Assembly (NCBI RefSeq): GCF_029407905.1
Contig: NC_073628.1
Coordinates: 63,806,501 to 63,870,500 of the forward strand
DNA length: 64,000 bases
DNA from: Bubalus kerabau
Taxonomy: Eukaryota > Chordata > Mammalia > Artiodactyla > Bovidae
Direction: 5' to 3'
Under the pieces are notes generated by a model, which was not told where the DNA came from, did no database searches, and saw only the letters and a program-made list of their open reading frames with translations. Numbering within the stretch: the stretch's first letter is position 1; every line of letters starts with the position of its first letter. Positions 34,400-45,306 of this stretch are shown piece by piece. A program made the translations under genes and the position numbers.

Positions 34400-35214
34400 A
34401 AGATGCCGGGAGAAATATCAATAACCTCAGATATGCAGATGACACCACCCTTATGGCAGAAAGTGAAGAGGAACTAAAAAGCCTCTTGATGAAAGTGAAA
34501 GTGGAGAGTGAAAACGTTGGCTTAAAGCTCAACATTCAGAAAATGAAGATCATGGTATCCGGTCCCATCTCTTCATGGGAAATAAATGGGAAACAGTGGA
34601 AACAGTGTGAGACTTTATATTTTTGGGCTCCAAAATCGCTGCAGATGGTGACTCCAGCCATGAAATTAAAAGACGCTTACTCCTTGGAAGGAAAGTATGA
34701 CCAACCTAGATAGCATATTCAAAAGCAGAGACATTACTTTGCCAACAAAGGTTCATCTAGTCAAGGCTATGGTTTTCCTGTGGTCATGTATGGATGTGAG
34801 AGTTGGACTGTGAAGAAGGCTGAGCACCGGAAAATTGATGCTTTTGAGCTGTGGTGTTGGAGAAGGCTCTTGAGAGTCCCTTGGACTGCAAGGAGATCCA
34901 ACCAGTCCATCCTGAAGGAGATCAGCCCTGGGATTTCTTTGGAAGGAATGATGCTAAAGCTGAAACTCCAGTACTTTGGCCACCTGATGCGAAGAGTTGA
35001 ATCATTGGAAAAGACTGTGATGCTGGGAGGGATTGGGGGCAGGAGGAGAAGGGGACGACAGAGGATGAGATGGCTGGATGGCATCACTGACTCGATGAAC
35101 GTGAGTCTGCGTGAAGTCCGGAAGTTGGTGATGGACAGGGAGGTCTGGTGTACTGTGATTCCTGAGGTTGCAAAGAGTTGGACATGACTGAGTGACTGAA
35201 CTGAACTTAACTGA

Positions 35215-36719
35215 AGGATCCTATTTTTGAGGAATATATTTAGTTAGTAGCTATAGCAAAAAGAAATAGAGCATGCTATTTTTCTATAATTACAAGTACG
35301 CAAAAGATTTGATTCAATAACTTTATTCAAAATTAGGCTTAATAAAACCCTTGAAAATTAACAATATAACTTATTTAAAGTATCTCATAGATAACTTATA
35401 AATATTTAAATATTAAATAATAAAAAAGTTCAAATTAGAAAAACTCAAAAGTAAAAAAAATAAAATTCAGATTTATTTATTTATTTATTTATTTATTTTC
35501 TGGTTTGGTGGTATTGTTGCTGGTGGTATATGTCTGTCTGTGTGTGGCATACATAAAATCAAATGTGATAAAGGAAATACAAATTCTTTCTAGGAATGCA
35601 GTGTATTTTTTGACATTGCATAAGTTTTTCAAATTCATAAAAATGTAAAAAGTGAGAAAAAATATATGACTTGAATCATCATAGGAAATTCACTAAAAAT
35701 ACATTTAACTGACAGTGTCATGCTCTTGCCAAGTAATTTTGGCCACACACTTTCAGTGCTAGCCAGCTGTTCTAGCAATGATGGACAGGAGTAATGCTAA
35801 ACAGTTCCAACATGGGCTGAATATAGTTGATGATGAATACTTATCTTGACTTTAGATTTTATTGAATACTGATTCTACTGAACATTAATATTTAGCCTGC
35901 TTGCAAAGACCAAGAGAGATTTTGTTTTTGATATAGTCCTCTTTTTGATTTTAGTAAATATTTCATAAAGCTACTAAAAGTACTATGTAGATAACTTTTT
36001 TGTTTGATACATTGTAAAGACCTGGCAATATTATTTTATTTAGTCAAAATTTGCTGTTTCTGCTTAGTTAATTGGTTTGTCACCCTAGCAGGAAAAATTA
36101 GTCAATAAATTTATGACATTTTAGATCCATTAATTAGTATGTGGCAGCCTCAAAATTGTTGTCTCATCAGAGCAAAGTTAAAAACAAACAGAAGATGAAA
36201 TGTGAAAGCATAACCGTAAGGAAACCTGTTTAATATTACTTATCTACAACAATAATAGCAAATGGAGTCACTGAAATCTGTAAAAGAGGCTATCACCTAA
36301 TCATCCACTAAGTTATAAGGGCAAATTATATATAGATAATTGAATTCATGTGTAAGTCATCATAGACATCATAGACTTTTGAAAGTTTTTATGGTCTTAA
36401 AAGATCTGTGGCCTGGATATGACTCAATTGTCTTCAGTTGAGCAACTTGAAAGTTTAATTACTTCACTGTACAGAGTAGATATGAAAATTATTTGGAGCT
36501 AACTAGGAGCAGAGATTCCTGAGATTGAAGTTAAGTCAGTATCAATTCATACTAGGTTTTTAAAATTTAAAGTGCTAAATACAATCATGCAATCTCCATT
36601 ATAACCAAAAATAATTTAAAAATATATACAAAATATATCTATATGAAAGGGGATTCCAAACAGTTCTCTGCAAAAAAATTTTAGTAAACATGAAAGAAAA
36701 TTGTAATGGAAGAAATGAA
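35215..36719. other. Unassigned AT-rich sequence
   Basis: Contains an ATTT repeat at about 35471-35499. Nothing else recognised until old L1 sequence begins near 36720. Confidence 0.45.
35471..35499. repeat. (ATTT)n simple repeat
   Basis: Seven ATTT units in a row within AT-rich DNA. Confidence 0.95.
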
Positions 36720-39700
36720 AATTGAAAATAGTATAAGATACATGAAAAACAACAAAATGGCAAAAGTTGTTTCTTATCAATAATTTCATTAGTGTAAATA
36801 AAATTTCTTCAATCAAAAAGCAATGATTGACAGAATAGATTTGAAAAAATGGTCCAAATATATGCTATCTACAGGAGATACATTTTAATTCAAACACAGG
36901 ATCAAGTGGAAACTGAAAGAATGAAAGAAGATAAGAGTAAACAAAAGAGAGACTTAGTAGCTATGTTACTATCAGACCAGATATATTTTAAGTCAAAATC
37001 TGTTACAAGAGACAAAATGGCATTATATACTGATACAGGAATAATTAATCAAGAAGAGAGAATGCTTATAGTCATACATGAGCCACTAAAGGTTCCCAAA
37101 TATATGAAGAAAACATTGGCAGAATTGAAGGGAGAAATAATAAATTTTATAATAATAATTAAACAGTTCACTAAAATAATTTTGATAATTAATAGAATGT
37201 CTAGACAGAAAATACTTAAGGAAGCAGTGAACAACAGCATAGACCAAGTAGATATAATAGACAAATATAGAACATTCAACACCACAGCAGAAAATACATT
37301 CTTCTCAAGTTCTCATGGAAAAATTTCCAGGTTAGGCCATATGTTAGATTAGAAAACAGCTCTCAATAAATTTTAAAAGATCGAAATAATATTAAATATC
37401 CTTCTAACCACAGTAGAATGAAGTTATAGATCAATAATAGAAAGGAACAAATTTTAAAAAAATGGAAATTAAACAACATATTCTTAAACAACCAGTGAAT
37501 CAAAGAAATCACAAGAACAATAAAACACATATAGAGATGAATTAAACTAGGGCTTTAAGGAAAATTTATAGCCATAAACACCTAAATCAAAAATATCTCA
37601 AATCAATAACTTTGAGGAAGGATGGGGAAAAAAAAATAATCTCAAAGCTAGTGGAAAGAAGAAAATAATAAAGCATAGAATGGAGATAGATAGAATAATG
37701 AATAGAAAAACAATAGAATCAATCAAATCAGAAGTTGGTGCTTTGAAATGGTGAACAAAATTATCAAACATTCAGCCGGATTGACAAAGGAAACCTGAAG
37801 AGACAAATAACTGCAATCAGAAATGAAAAGTGGAAACATTATTAGCAATAATTCAGAAATAATCAAATACTATTAGTAAATTTGATGAAAATTGAATACC
37901 AACAAATTAAATAACTTAGATGAAATAAGCAAATACCTAGAGACACATAAATGATCTAAGTTAATTCTAGTAGTTAGAAAATCTTAACATATCTAAAACA
38001 AATTAAAAAAATGACATTAGTAATTAAAAACTTCCAACAAAGAAAAGTCTAGGACTTGTCAGATTTGCTGGTGAATTAAATGAAAAACAGAAAAATAACA
38101 TTCAAACTTTCAAGAAAGGGGACAATTCTTAATTCATTTTATCAGGCCATGATTACACTGAAGCCAAAGCCAATCAAAGGCATCACAAGGAGAGAAAATT
38201 ACAGGTCAGTATCCCTTATGACTTCAGGTGAACTAATCCTCAAGAAAAGATGAAGAACCAAATTCAGTAGCATATGAAAAAGGTTATACATCCTGACCAA
38301 TTTATTGCAGGGATGTAAGGATAGATCAACATAAGACAATCAGTCAGTATAAGATGCTACATTAATTGAATGGTGAGGAGTGGCAGTGCATATGATTGTC
38401 TCTGTATCAACTGTAGCACAAGAAGGATTTAAAAAATCCAACATCCACTTGTGATAAAAGCACTCTGACAACTAGGAATACAAAGGGGCTTCCTTAATAT
38501 GATAAAGAGCATTTACTAAAAGCCCACAGCTAGCCTCATACCCAATGGTGAAAAACTGAATGTCACCCCATAAGATCAGGAATGGGGTACCTACTTTTAC
38601 CATGGCTATTCAACATTGTATTAGAAGCTCCAATTAGAGCAATTAGACAATAAAATAAATAAAAGTCACACAAATTGGAAAGTAAGGAAAGAAAGATCTC
38701 TATATGAAGATGAAAAAAATCCCACATGAAGATTAGTCCAAAGAATCAATAGGAAAACAACTCAAGCTAATAAATAAATTCAGACAAATTGCAAGGTACC
38801 AGACCAATATCTGGAAATCAGTTGAGTTTTTATACACTGGCAATAAACTCTTTGACAAGAGAATTAAGAAAGACCTCCCATTTGCAATAAGAGCAAAAAT
38901 GAATAAAATATTTAGAAAGAACTTTAACCAAGAATGTCAAAATCTTATATACTGAAGGCTGCAAAACATTTCTAAACAACTAATTTTAAAAAACATAAAT
39001 AAATGGAAAAATTTATTCCATTTCATGGATAAGAATACTTAAAACTGTTAAGATGACAGCAGTATTCAAAGCATTCGTTGCTTCAATACTGTTTATATCA
39101 AAACTCCAACAACCATTTGCAGCAGTAAGAACGTTGATCCTCAAATTCATATGGAATTTAAAGGGGCTCTGAATAACTACACTGAAGATTAAAAACAAAA
39201 ATAGAAAACTCACACTACCTGAATTCAAAATTTACCATAAAGCTGTAGTAACCAAAGCGATGTACTACTGACAGAGCAGTAGACCAGTGGGCTAATGGTA
39301 AAAATTTGTGAGTCCAGAAATAAATCCACACAGCTATAGTCAATCTTTGACAAATATGCTAAATTTAAAGAATAGTATTTTTAGCAAAGAATATGGGACA
39401 ATTGGATATTCACATGGAAAAACATGACAATGGAGTGCTACTTCACATCATATATAGAAATCAAGATGAATCAGCGATCTAATTATGAGAGCTAAATACT
39501 ATAAACTTTCAGGCTTCCAGGAGACTCAATGGTAAACAATCAGCTTACTAATGAAGGAAACATAGGAGATATGGGTTTACTTCCTGGGTTAGGAAGATCC
39601 CCAAGAGAAGGAAATGGGCACCTACTCAAGTATTCTTACCTGGAAAGTTCCATGGACAGAGGAACCTGGTGGAGTGCAGTCCATGGGGTCCCAAAGAGTT

Positions 39701-40560
39701 GGACATGACTGAGCACACACACATGCATCATAAAACTCTCAGAATTAAATGCCAGAATAAATTCTCATAAATTTAGATGTGGTGAATAATTATTTCATGA
39801 AGCATAAAATAATGCACAACAAAAGAAAATATAAATTGGACTTTATTAAAATTAAATTGTATATTTCTTGACGTTATCAAGAAAATGAAAAGACAACCTA
39901 TACAATGAGAGAAAATATTTGCAAGTTACATCTCTTATGAGTTAAATAGCCAGAATATATAAAGAAATTGTATGGTACAGAAACTAAAAAGACAAACACT
40001 CCATGTTAAAAAGTGGGTAAAGGAGTTAAATAGACATGTTTCTGAAGAAAATATACAAATGGTCAATATACATATTAAAAATGCTAAACATTATTAGTTA
40101 TGTGGGAAATACAAATCAACATCATGAGACAATAGGAGGATTATAATGAAAAGATGGAAAATACCAAATGTTAATAAGAATGTAGAGAAATTAGAATGAT
40201 CTTAAATTGCTGGTGAAAATTTAAAATGCAGCCATTACTGAAAAATTTGTTGCTTCTTCCAAAAGCTAAATGAAATTACCAGTAATTCTACTCCTAGGCA
40301 TATAATCCCAAAATTGAAAAGAGGAACTTGAAACTTGTATAAAAATGTTTATTGAAGCATTATTCAAATTTTGATAGGTACAACCCATATTTCCATTGGA
40401 TGAGCAGATAAACAATGTGATGTAAACATGAAATGGGATACTATTCAGTTTCTGATACATGTGACAATATTGATGAACCTTGAAAATACTATGCTAAATG
40501 AAATAGCATAGTGAAATAAGCTGGAAATGAAAGGATGAATGTTTTATGAACCCAGGTATA
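36720..40560 (+). mobile_element. Old L1, sense, about 3.6 kb
   Basis: Starts around the ORF1-ORF2 junction ('caacaaaatggcaaaagtt..ttcttatcaataatt'), then degenerate endonuclease (frame 36849-37352, 'TDTGIINQEERMLIVIHEPLKVPKYMKKTLAELKG') and reverse-transcriptase-like sequence. The 3' part is recognised near 40270-40540. Pieces continue at about 41079-41102 and probably 42935-43115, beyond BovB insertions. Many stops; older than the BovB and SINE insertions in it. Confidence 0.85.
39511..39727 (+). mobile_element. Bov-tA-type SINE
   Basis: Head GGCTTCCAGGAGACTCAATG, box-B-like GGTTTACTTCCTGGGTTAGG, Bov-A body with GAGAAGGAAATGGGCACCTA, tail GGACATGACTGAGCACACAC. Inserted in the old L1; moderate divergence. 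Confidence 0.9.
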
Positions 40561-41078
40561 TGAATGATCAACATAGACAACATATTAGAAAGCAGAGACA
40601 TTACTTTTCCAACAAAGGTCCATCTAGTCAAAGCTATGGTTTTTCCAGTAGCCATGTATGGATGTGAGAGTTGGACTATAATGAAAGCTGAGCACCAAAG
40701 AATTGATGCTTTTGAACTGTGGTGTTGGAGAAGACTCTTTAGAGTCCCTTGGATTGCAAGGAAATCCAACCAGTCCATCCTTAAGGAGATCAGTCCTCAA
40801 TATTCATCGGAAGGACTGATGCTGAAGCTGAAACTCCAATATTTGGGCCACCTAATGTGAAGAACTGACTCATTGGAAAAGGCCCTGATGCTGGGAAAGA
40901 TTAAAGGTGGAAGGAGAAGGGGATGACAGAGGATGATATGGTTGGATGGCATCACCGACTCAATGGACATGAATTTGAATAAGCTCCATGAGTTGGTGAT
41001 GCATGGCAAAGCCTGACGTGTTGCAGTCCATGGGGTCGCAAAGACTCGGACATGACTGAGTGACTCAACTGAACTGAG
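40561..41078 (+). mobile_element. BovB LINE 3' end
   Basis: Starts in the region encoding 'MTNLDSI' and ends GAGTGACTCAACTGAACTGA. Frame 40564-40860 is open for 98 residues ('AMVFPVAMYGCESWTIMKAEHQRIDAFELWCWRRLFRVPWIARKSNQSILKEISP'). Old L1 sequence seems to resume right after it. Confidence 0.93.
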
Positions 41079-41102
41079 AATAGGCAAACAGATATAGATA
41101 CA

Positions 41103-42040
41103 AAGTAAATTAGAGGATTCTGTTTCACTGACTATGCTGAAGCCTTTGATTGCATGGATCACAATAAACTGTGGAAAATTCTTAAAGAGATGTGAATACC
41201 AGACCTCCTACTTGTTTGCTGAGAAATCTGTATGCAGGTCAAGAAGCAACAGTTAGAAAAACTGACAGGTTCAAAATTGGGAAAGGAGTGTGACAAGGCT
41301 GTATGTTGTCACTCTGCTTATTTAACTTCTATACAGAGTACATGATAACACCCTAGTGGCCGAAAGCAAAAAACTCCTGATGAAGGTGAAATGGGAGAGT
41401 GAAATATCTGGCTTAAAATTCAACATTCAAAAAACGAAGATCATGGCATCTGGTCCCATATTTCACGGCAAATAGATGGGGGAAAAGTGAAAACAGTGAC
41501 AAAATTTATTTTCTTGGGCTCCAAAATCACTACAGATGGTTACTGCAGCCATGAAATTAAAAGACACTTGCTCCTTGGAATAAAAGCTATGACAAACCTA
41601 GACTGCATATTAAAAAGCAGAAACATCACTTTGTTGACAAATGTCCATATGGTCAAAGCTATAGTTTTTCCAACATTCATGTGACTGTTGGACCACAAAG
41701 AAGGCTGATCACTGAAGAACTGATGCTTTCATACTGAGGTGCTGGAGAAAACTCTTTGGAAGATTCACTGGAAGAATTGATGCTAAGCTGAAGTTCCAAT
41801 AATTTGGACACCTGATGGAAAGAGCTGACTCATTGGAAAATACCCTAATGCTGGGAAAGATTGAAGGCAGGAGAAGAAGGGGACAATGGAGAATGAGATG
41901 GTTGGATTGGCATCATTGACTCAATGGACATGAGTTAGAGCAAGCTCTGGGAGATAGTGAAGGACAGAGAACCCTGACCATGATGCGGTGCATGGGGTCA
42001 CAAAGAGTCAGACACAACCGAGTGACTGAAGAACAACAAC
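41103..42040 (+). mobile_element. BovB LINE with internal deletion
   Basis: Starts at the reverse-transcriptase segment 'DYA.AFDC.DHNKLWKILKEM' and runs to GTATGTTGTCACTCTGCTTA. It then jumps near 41343, losing the stretch that contains most of the YADD region ('gagtacatgataacaccctagtgg'), and resumes to a tail with an AAC-rich end. Frames are heavily broken. Confidence 0.9.
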
Positions 42041-42049
42041 AACAAAAAT

Positions 42050-42925
42050 GCAGAGTACATAATGTGAAATGCCAGTCTGGATGAATCACAAGCTGTAATT
42101 AAGATGGCCTGGAGAAATATCAACAACCTCAGATAGACAGATGATACCACTCTAATGGCAGAAAGGGAAGAGGAACTAAAGAGCCTCTAGATCAAGTTGA
42201 AAGAGGAGAATGAAAAGCTGGCTTAAAACTCAACATTAAAAAGAACAAAAACTAAGATCATGGCATCCAGTCTCATCACTTTATGGCAAATAGAAAGGGA
42301 TAAAGTGTAAACAATGACAAATTTTATTTTCTTAGTTTCCAAAATCACTGTGGACAAGGAATTCACCCATGAAATTATAAGACACTTGCTCCTTAGAAGG
42401 AAAAAAAAAAAAAAATGAGAAACCTAGACAGTGTATTAAAAAGCAGAGACATCAGTTTGCTGACAAACTTCTATTTAGTCAAAGGTATGGTTTTTCCAAT
42501 AGTCATGTAGGGATGTGAGAGCTGTACCATAAAGAAGGTTGAGTGTCAAAGAACTGATGCTTTTGAAGTGTGGCACTGGAGAAGACTCTTGAGAGTCCCT
42601 GGACTGCAAAGAGATCAAACCTGTACATCCTAAAGGAAATTAAGTCTGAATATTTATTAGTAGGACTGATGCTGAAGCTGAAGCTCCAATACTTTGGCCA
42701 CCTGAATCGAAGAGCTGACTCATTAGAAAAAGACTGAGATGCTGGGAAAGACTGAAGGCAGGAGGAGAAGGAAATGGCAGAGGATGAGATGGTTAGATAG
42801 CATCACTGACTCAATGGACATGAATTTGAGCAAAAATCTGGGAGATAGTGAAGGACAGAGAAGTCTGGCTGTAGTCCATGGGGTTGCAAAGAATCAGACA
42901 TGACTTAGTGACTGAACAACAACTG
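42050..42925 (+). mobile_element. BovB LINE fragment directly following another
   Basis: Begins GCAGAGTACATAATGTGAAA, the same internal point at which the preceding copy is interrupted, and runs to a tail GTGACTGAACAACAAC. The catalytic box is damaged (AGATAGACAGATGATACC near 42131). Both this and the previous copy end in CAA-type tails. Confidence 0.9.
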
Positions 42926-43139
42926 GCTGTGAGCAGGGAAAATAGGGATTTCTTAATGAGTACAAAGCGTCCATTTGGATTGTTTAGAGTAAAAGTGTTT
43001 TTGTAAGTACTGGGTATGGTTGAGCTTTGTGAATGTAATCAGTGTAATGACTAAAATCTCAAACAAAAGGCTATATATTGCTTTAGCACAAACAAACCTT
43101 TTTAAATAAGGACAAGAGACACACATGTAAAATATAAAA

Positions 43140-43690
43140 TATCTGCAAGATATAGACTAAAAAGAGGCATTATGTGCAAGTTGTGAGTTAAGCTTTATTT
43201 GGGGCAAAAAGAGGACTCTAGCCCAGGAGACAACACTTCAGATAGCTCTGAGAGACTGCACCAAAGCAGCAATGGTGGGAGTTCAATATGCAAGATCTTG
43301 TTGAAGGGGGAGGTCAATGAAATCATTGGCTTACTTTGCAAACGTTTTCTGCTAGTCACAATGAGTTGATGTCACCATAGGGAATTTAGTGTTTTTCTAG
43401 TTATGAAAAGATTCAAGGATTAGGATCATGAAATCAGTTTCTGAAAATATCTATCTGAAGACTTGCTACACCAGTTTCCCTGGAACAAAGAGTATCTCAC
43501 TCTTTACTATGAATTCCCTTCAGCAGGTGTAGAAGTTCAGCAGCTGCAGCAGTACAGGGTTCAGTCTCCACAGAGGCAGATGGTAAATGCCTTTGTTGTT
43601 GTTCAGTCACTGGCAAACACTCTTGGCCAGCACCCGTTTGTAAGTTGACAAAGGTAACAGGGGAAGGTTTAGGAGTCTTTGGATTTAGTG
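43140..43690 (-). mobile_element. Probable endogenous-retrovirus LTR
   Basis: On the minus strand an AATAAAGCTTAACTCAC segment (plus strand 43185-43201) gives an LTR-type polyadenylation signal. The block is less AT-rich than its flanks ('ctctgagagactgcaccaaag', 'aagatcttgttgaagg.ggaggtca'). No retroviral gene is found beside it, so a solo LTR is likely. Family and exact ends not assigned. Confidence 0.5.
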
Positions 43691-43734
43691 ATTTTTTTTT
43701 TTTTTGATAAAATATCAAAAGCATGACCCATAAA

Positions 43735-44940
43735 AGGAAAAAAATGATAAGTTGGATTCTATTAAAATTAAAAACTTATAGTCTGCAAAGATCACTGTTA
43801 GAATATAGACAAAGACAGACTGGTAGAAAAGTTTGTAAGAAAATCCTTTCTAAAACTTGATAAAGAAATGATATCCAAAATAGACAAAGATATCTTAAAA
43901 TTTAACAATAAAAATCAAATTTAAAATTGGTAAAATATGTGAGCACATTTCTCATCAAAAATACTGCTCTACAGATAAAATGCTCACTATTGTATATCAT
44001 AGGGAATTGAAAATTAACACAATGAAGTAATTCCACTCACCTATTACAAAAACTAAAATCCAAGACAATGACAGTAACAAATTCTGGCAAGGGTGTGAAG
44101 GAATAGGAACCCTCAGTCATTGCTGTTAGAATGCAAATTGATATATCTATTTGTAAGACACGTGACAATGCCTTATAAAGCTAAATATCATCCTACCATG
44201 CAATCCAGCAATTATGCTCCTTGATATTATGCTCTAAATGAGTTACAAATTGCATCCTTATAAAAACTTGTACACAGATATTTTGGTAGTTTTATTCACA
44301 ATTGCCAAAATTTTGAAGAAACCCAAATGTATTTCAATAGATGAATAGACATAAAGACTGTGGCATATTCATATATGAATATTATTCAGCAATAAAAATA
44401 AGTGAGCTATCAAAATATAAAATGATGTGGAGGATGGCATTGAAACATGTAAAATATCATGTATGAAATGAGTTGCCAGTCCAGGTTCGATGCACGATAC
44501 TGGCTGCTTGGGGCTGGTGCACTGGGACGACCCAGAGGGATGGAATGGGGAGGGAGGAGGGAAGAGGGTTCAGGATGGGGAACACATGTATACCTGTGGC
44601 GGATTCATTTTGATATTTGGCAAATCTAATACAGTTATGTAAAGTTTAAAAATAAAATAAAATTAAAAAAAAATGATGTGGAGGAACTTTAAAGGCATAT
44701 TGTTAAGTGAGTGAAACCTATCTGAAAAGTCTACATACTTTCTGATTATAACTATAGGACAGTCTGAAAAATATATAAAGAAGGTAAATTATAGGCACAT
44801 TGTTGTACAGGTCTCTAGAAATTATTCATCTTGCATAAATGAAACTTTTTGCCAATTTATCTCTCCATTTTTACCTCCTCCCAGCCCCTGGTAACCACTG
44901 GCTTGTGTTTTTCTTTTATGAGCTTGACTATTTTAGATAT
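43735..44940 (+). mobile_element. Old L1 3' end, interrupted by a younger L1 tail
   Basis: ORF2 C-terminal and 3' UTR sequence in sense ('ccagcaattatgctccttgatat', 'aacccaaatgtatttcaatag', 'gaatattattcagcaataaa'). It resumes after the insertion at 44435-44669 and ends around 'cccctggtaaccactggc'. Possibly part of the same old L1 as the element at 36.7 kb or a separate copy. Confidence 0.8.
44435..44669 (+). mobile_element. Young-type L1 3' end, 235 bp, with target-site duplication
   Basis: Sense L1 3' UTR from TGGCATTGAAACATGTAAAA to the A-rich tail. Bracketed by AAAATGATGTGGAGGA at 44419-44434 and 44670-44685. Inserted in the same orientation into an old L1. Confidence 0.95.
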
Positions 44941-44944
44941 CTCA

Positions 44945-45080
44945 TAATAAGTGAATGTGCATGTATGCTCAGTCACTCAGTTATGTCTGACTCTTTACAA
45001 CCCATGGCCTGTAGCCTGCCATGCTCCTCTGTCCATGGAATTTTCTGGCAAGAATACTGGAGCATGTTGCCATTTACCAT
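44945..45080 (-). mobile_element. Bov-A-type SINE fragment
   Basis: Antisense tail and body (TGCTCAGTCACTCAGTTATG to CAAGAATACTGGAGCATGTT). The tRNA-like head is missing. Confidence 0.85.
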
Positions 45081-45292
45081 TAGATAAATAAAATTTAATT
45101 CTTGTCCATATTACATGCAAATAGATATATGCATTTTAAATCATCTTGAAGATTAAGTTTTAGGAATTAAATAATATATATATATAGGCTACATGATAGT
45201 TACAAGATTCACATTGGATCTCCTGGAAAATATCTCTTGCAAATAGGTAGTCATTCTCCAGGAAGGGGAAATTTTGAAAAAAATAATTCATC

Positions 45293-45306
45293 AAGATAGG
45301 AATATA
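45293..45306. repeat. Target-site duplication of the long L1, left copy
   Basis: AAGATAGGAATATA here is repeated exactly at 53576-53589 beyond the A-rich tail. It fixes both ends of the 8.27-kb L1. Confidence 0.93.

Larger units (their letters stand above)
30759..35187 (+). pseudogene. BovB endonuclease/reverse-transcriptase pseudogene
   Basis: The product would nick DNA and copy BovB RNA there. Frame 30759-31379 gives 206 residues ending in the endonuclease start 'GTWNVRSMNQGKLEVIKKE'. It continues at 31313-31576 ('VNIDILGISEWKW', 'NSDDHYIYYCGQES') and 31656-32024 ('VLFIIGDWNAKVGSQETPG'). Linker and early reverse transcriptase are at 32217-32837 ('WQEYTEKLYKKDPHDPDDHD', 'FIPIPKKDNAKEC'). 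Stops at 32835-32837 and 32995-32997 and a 1-base deletion near 33127 follow. After the L1 insertion the YADD box is intact (34432-34443), and the C-terminal part is open at 34780-35187. Many lesions: certainly non-functional. Confidence 0.93.
30524..35214 (+). mobile_element. Near-full-length BovB LINE, interrupted by an L1 insertion
   Basis: BovB occupies 30524-33327 and 34400-35214 (about 3.6 kb without the insertion). From 5' to 3' it shows a GC-richer repeat region, an N-terminal segment, the endonuclease, the reverse transcriptase and the C-terminal region. It ends in GACTGAACTGAACTTAACTG. It is the only copy in the window that reaches the 5' region. The L1 insertion separates the start of the reverse transcriptase from its YADD box. 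Confidence 0.93.

Noticed and set aside
36849..37352. 167-residue frame as a possible host gene
   Set aside because: Its content parallels the L1 endonuclease region seen at 49478-50100, in a much older copy.
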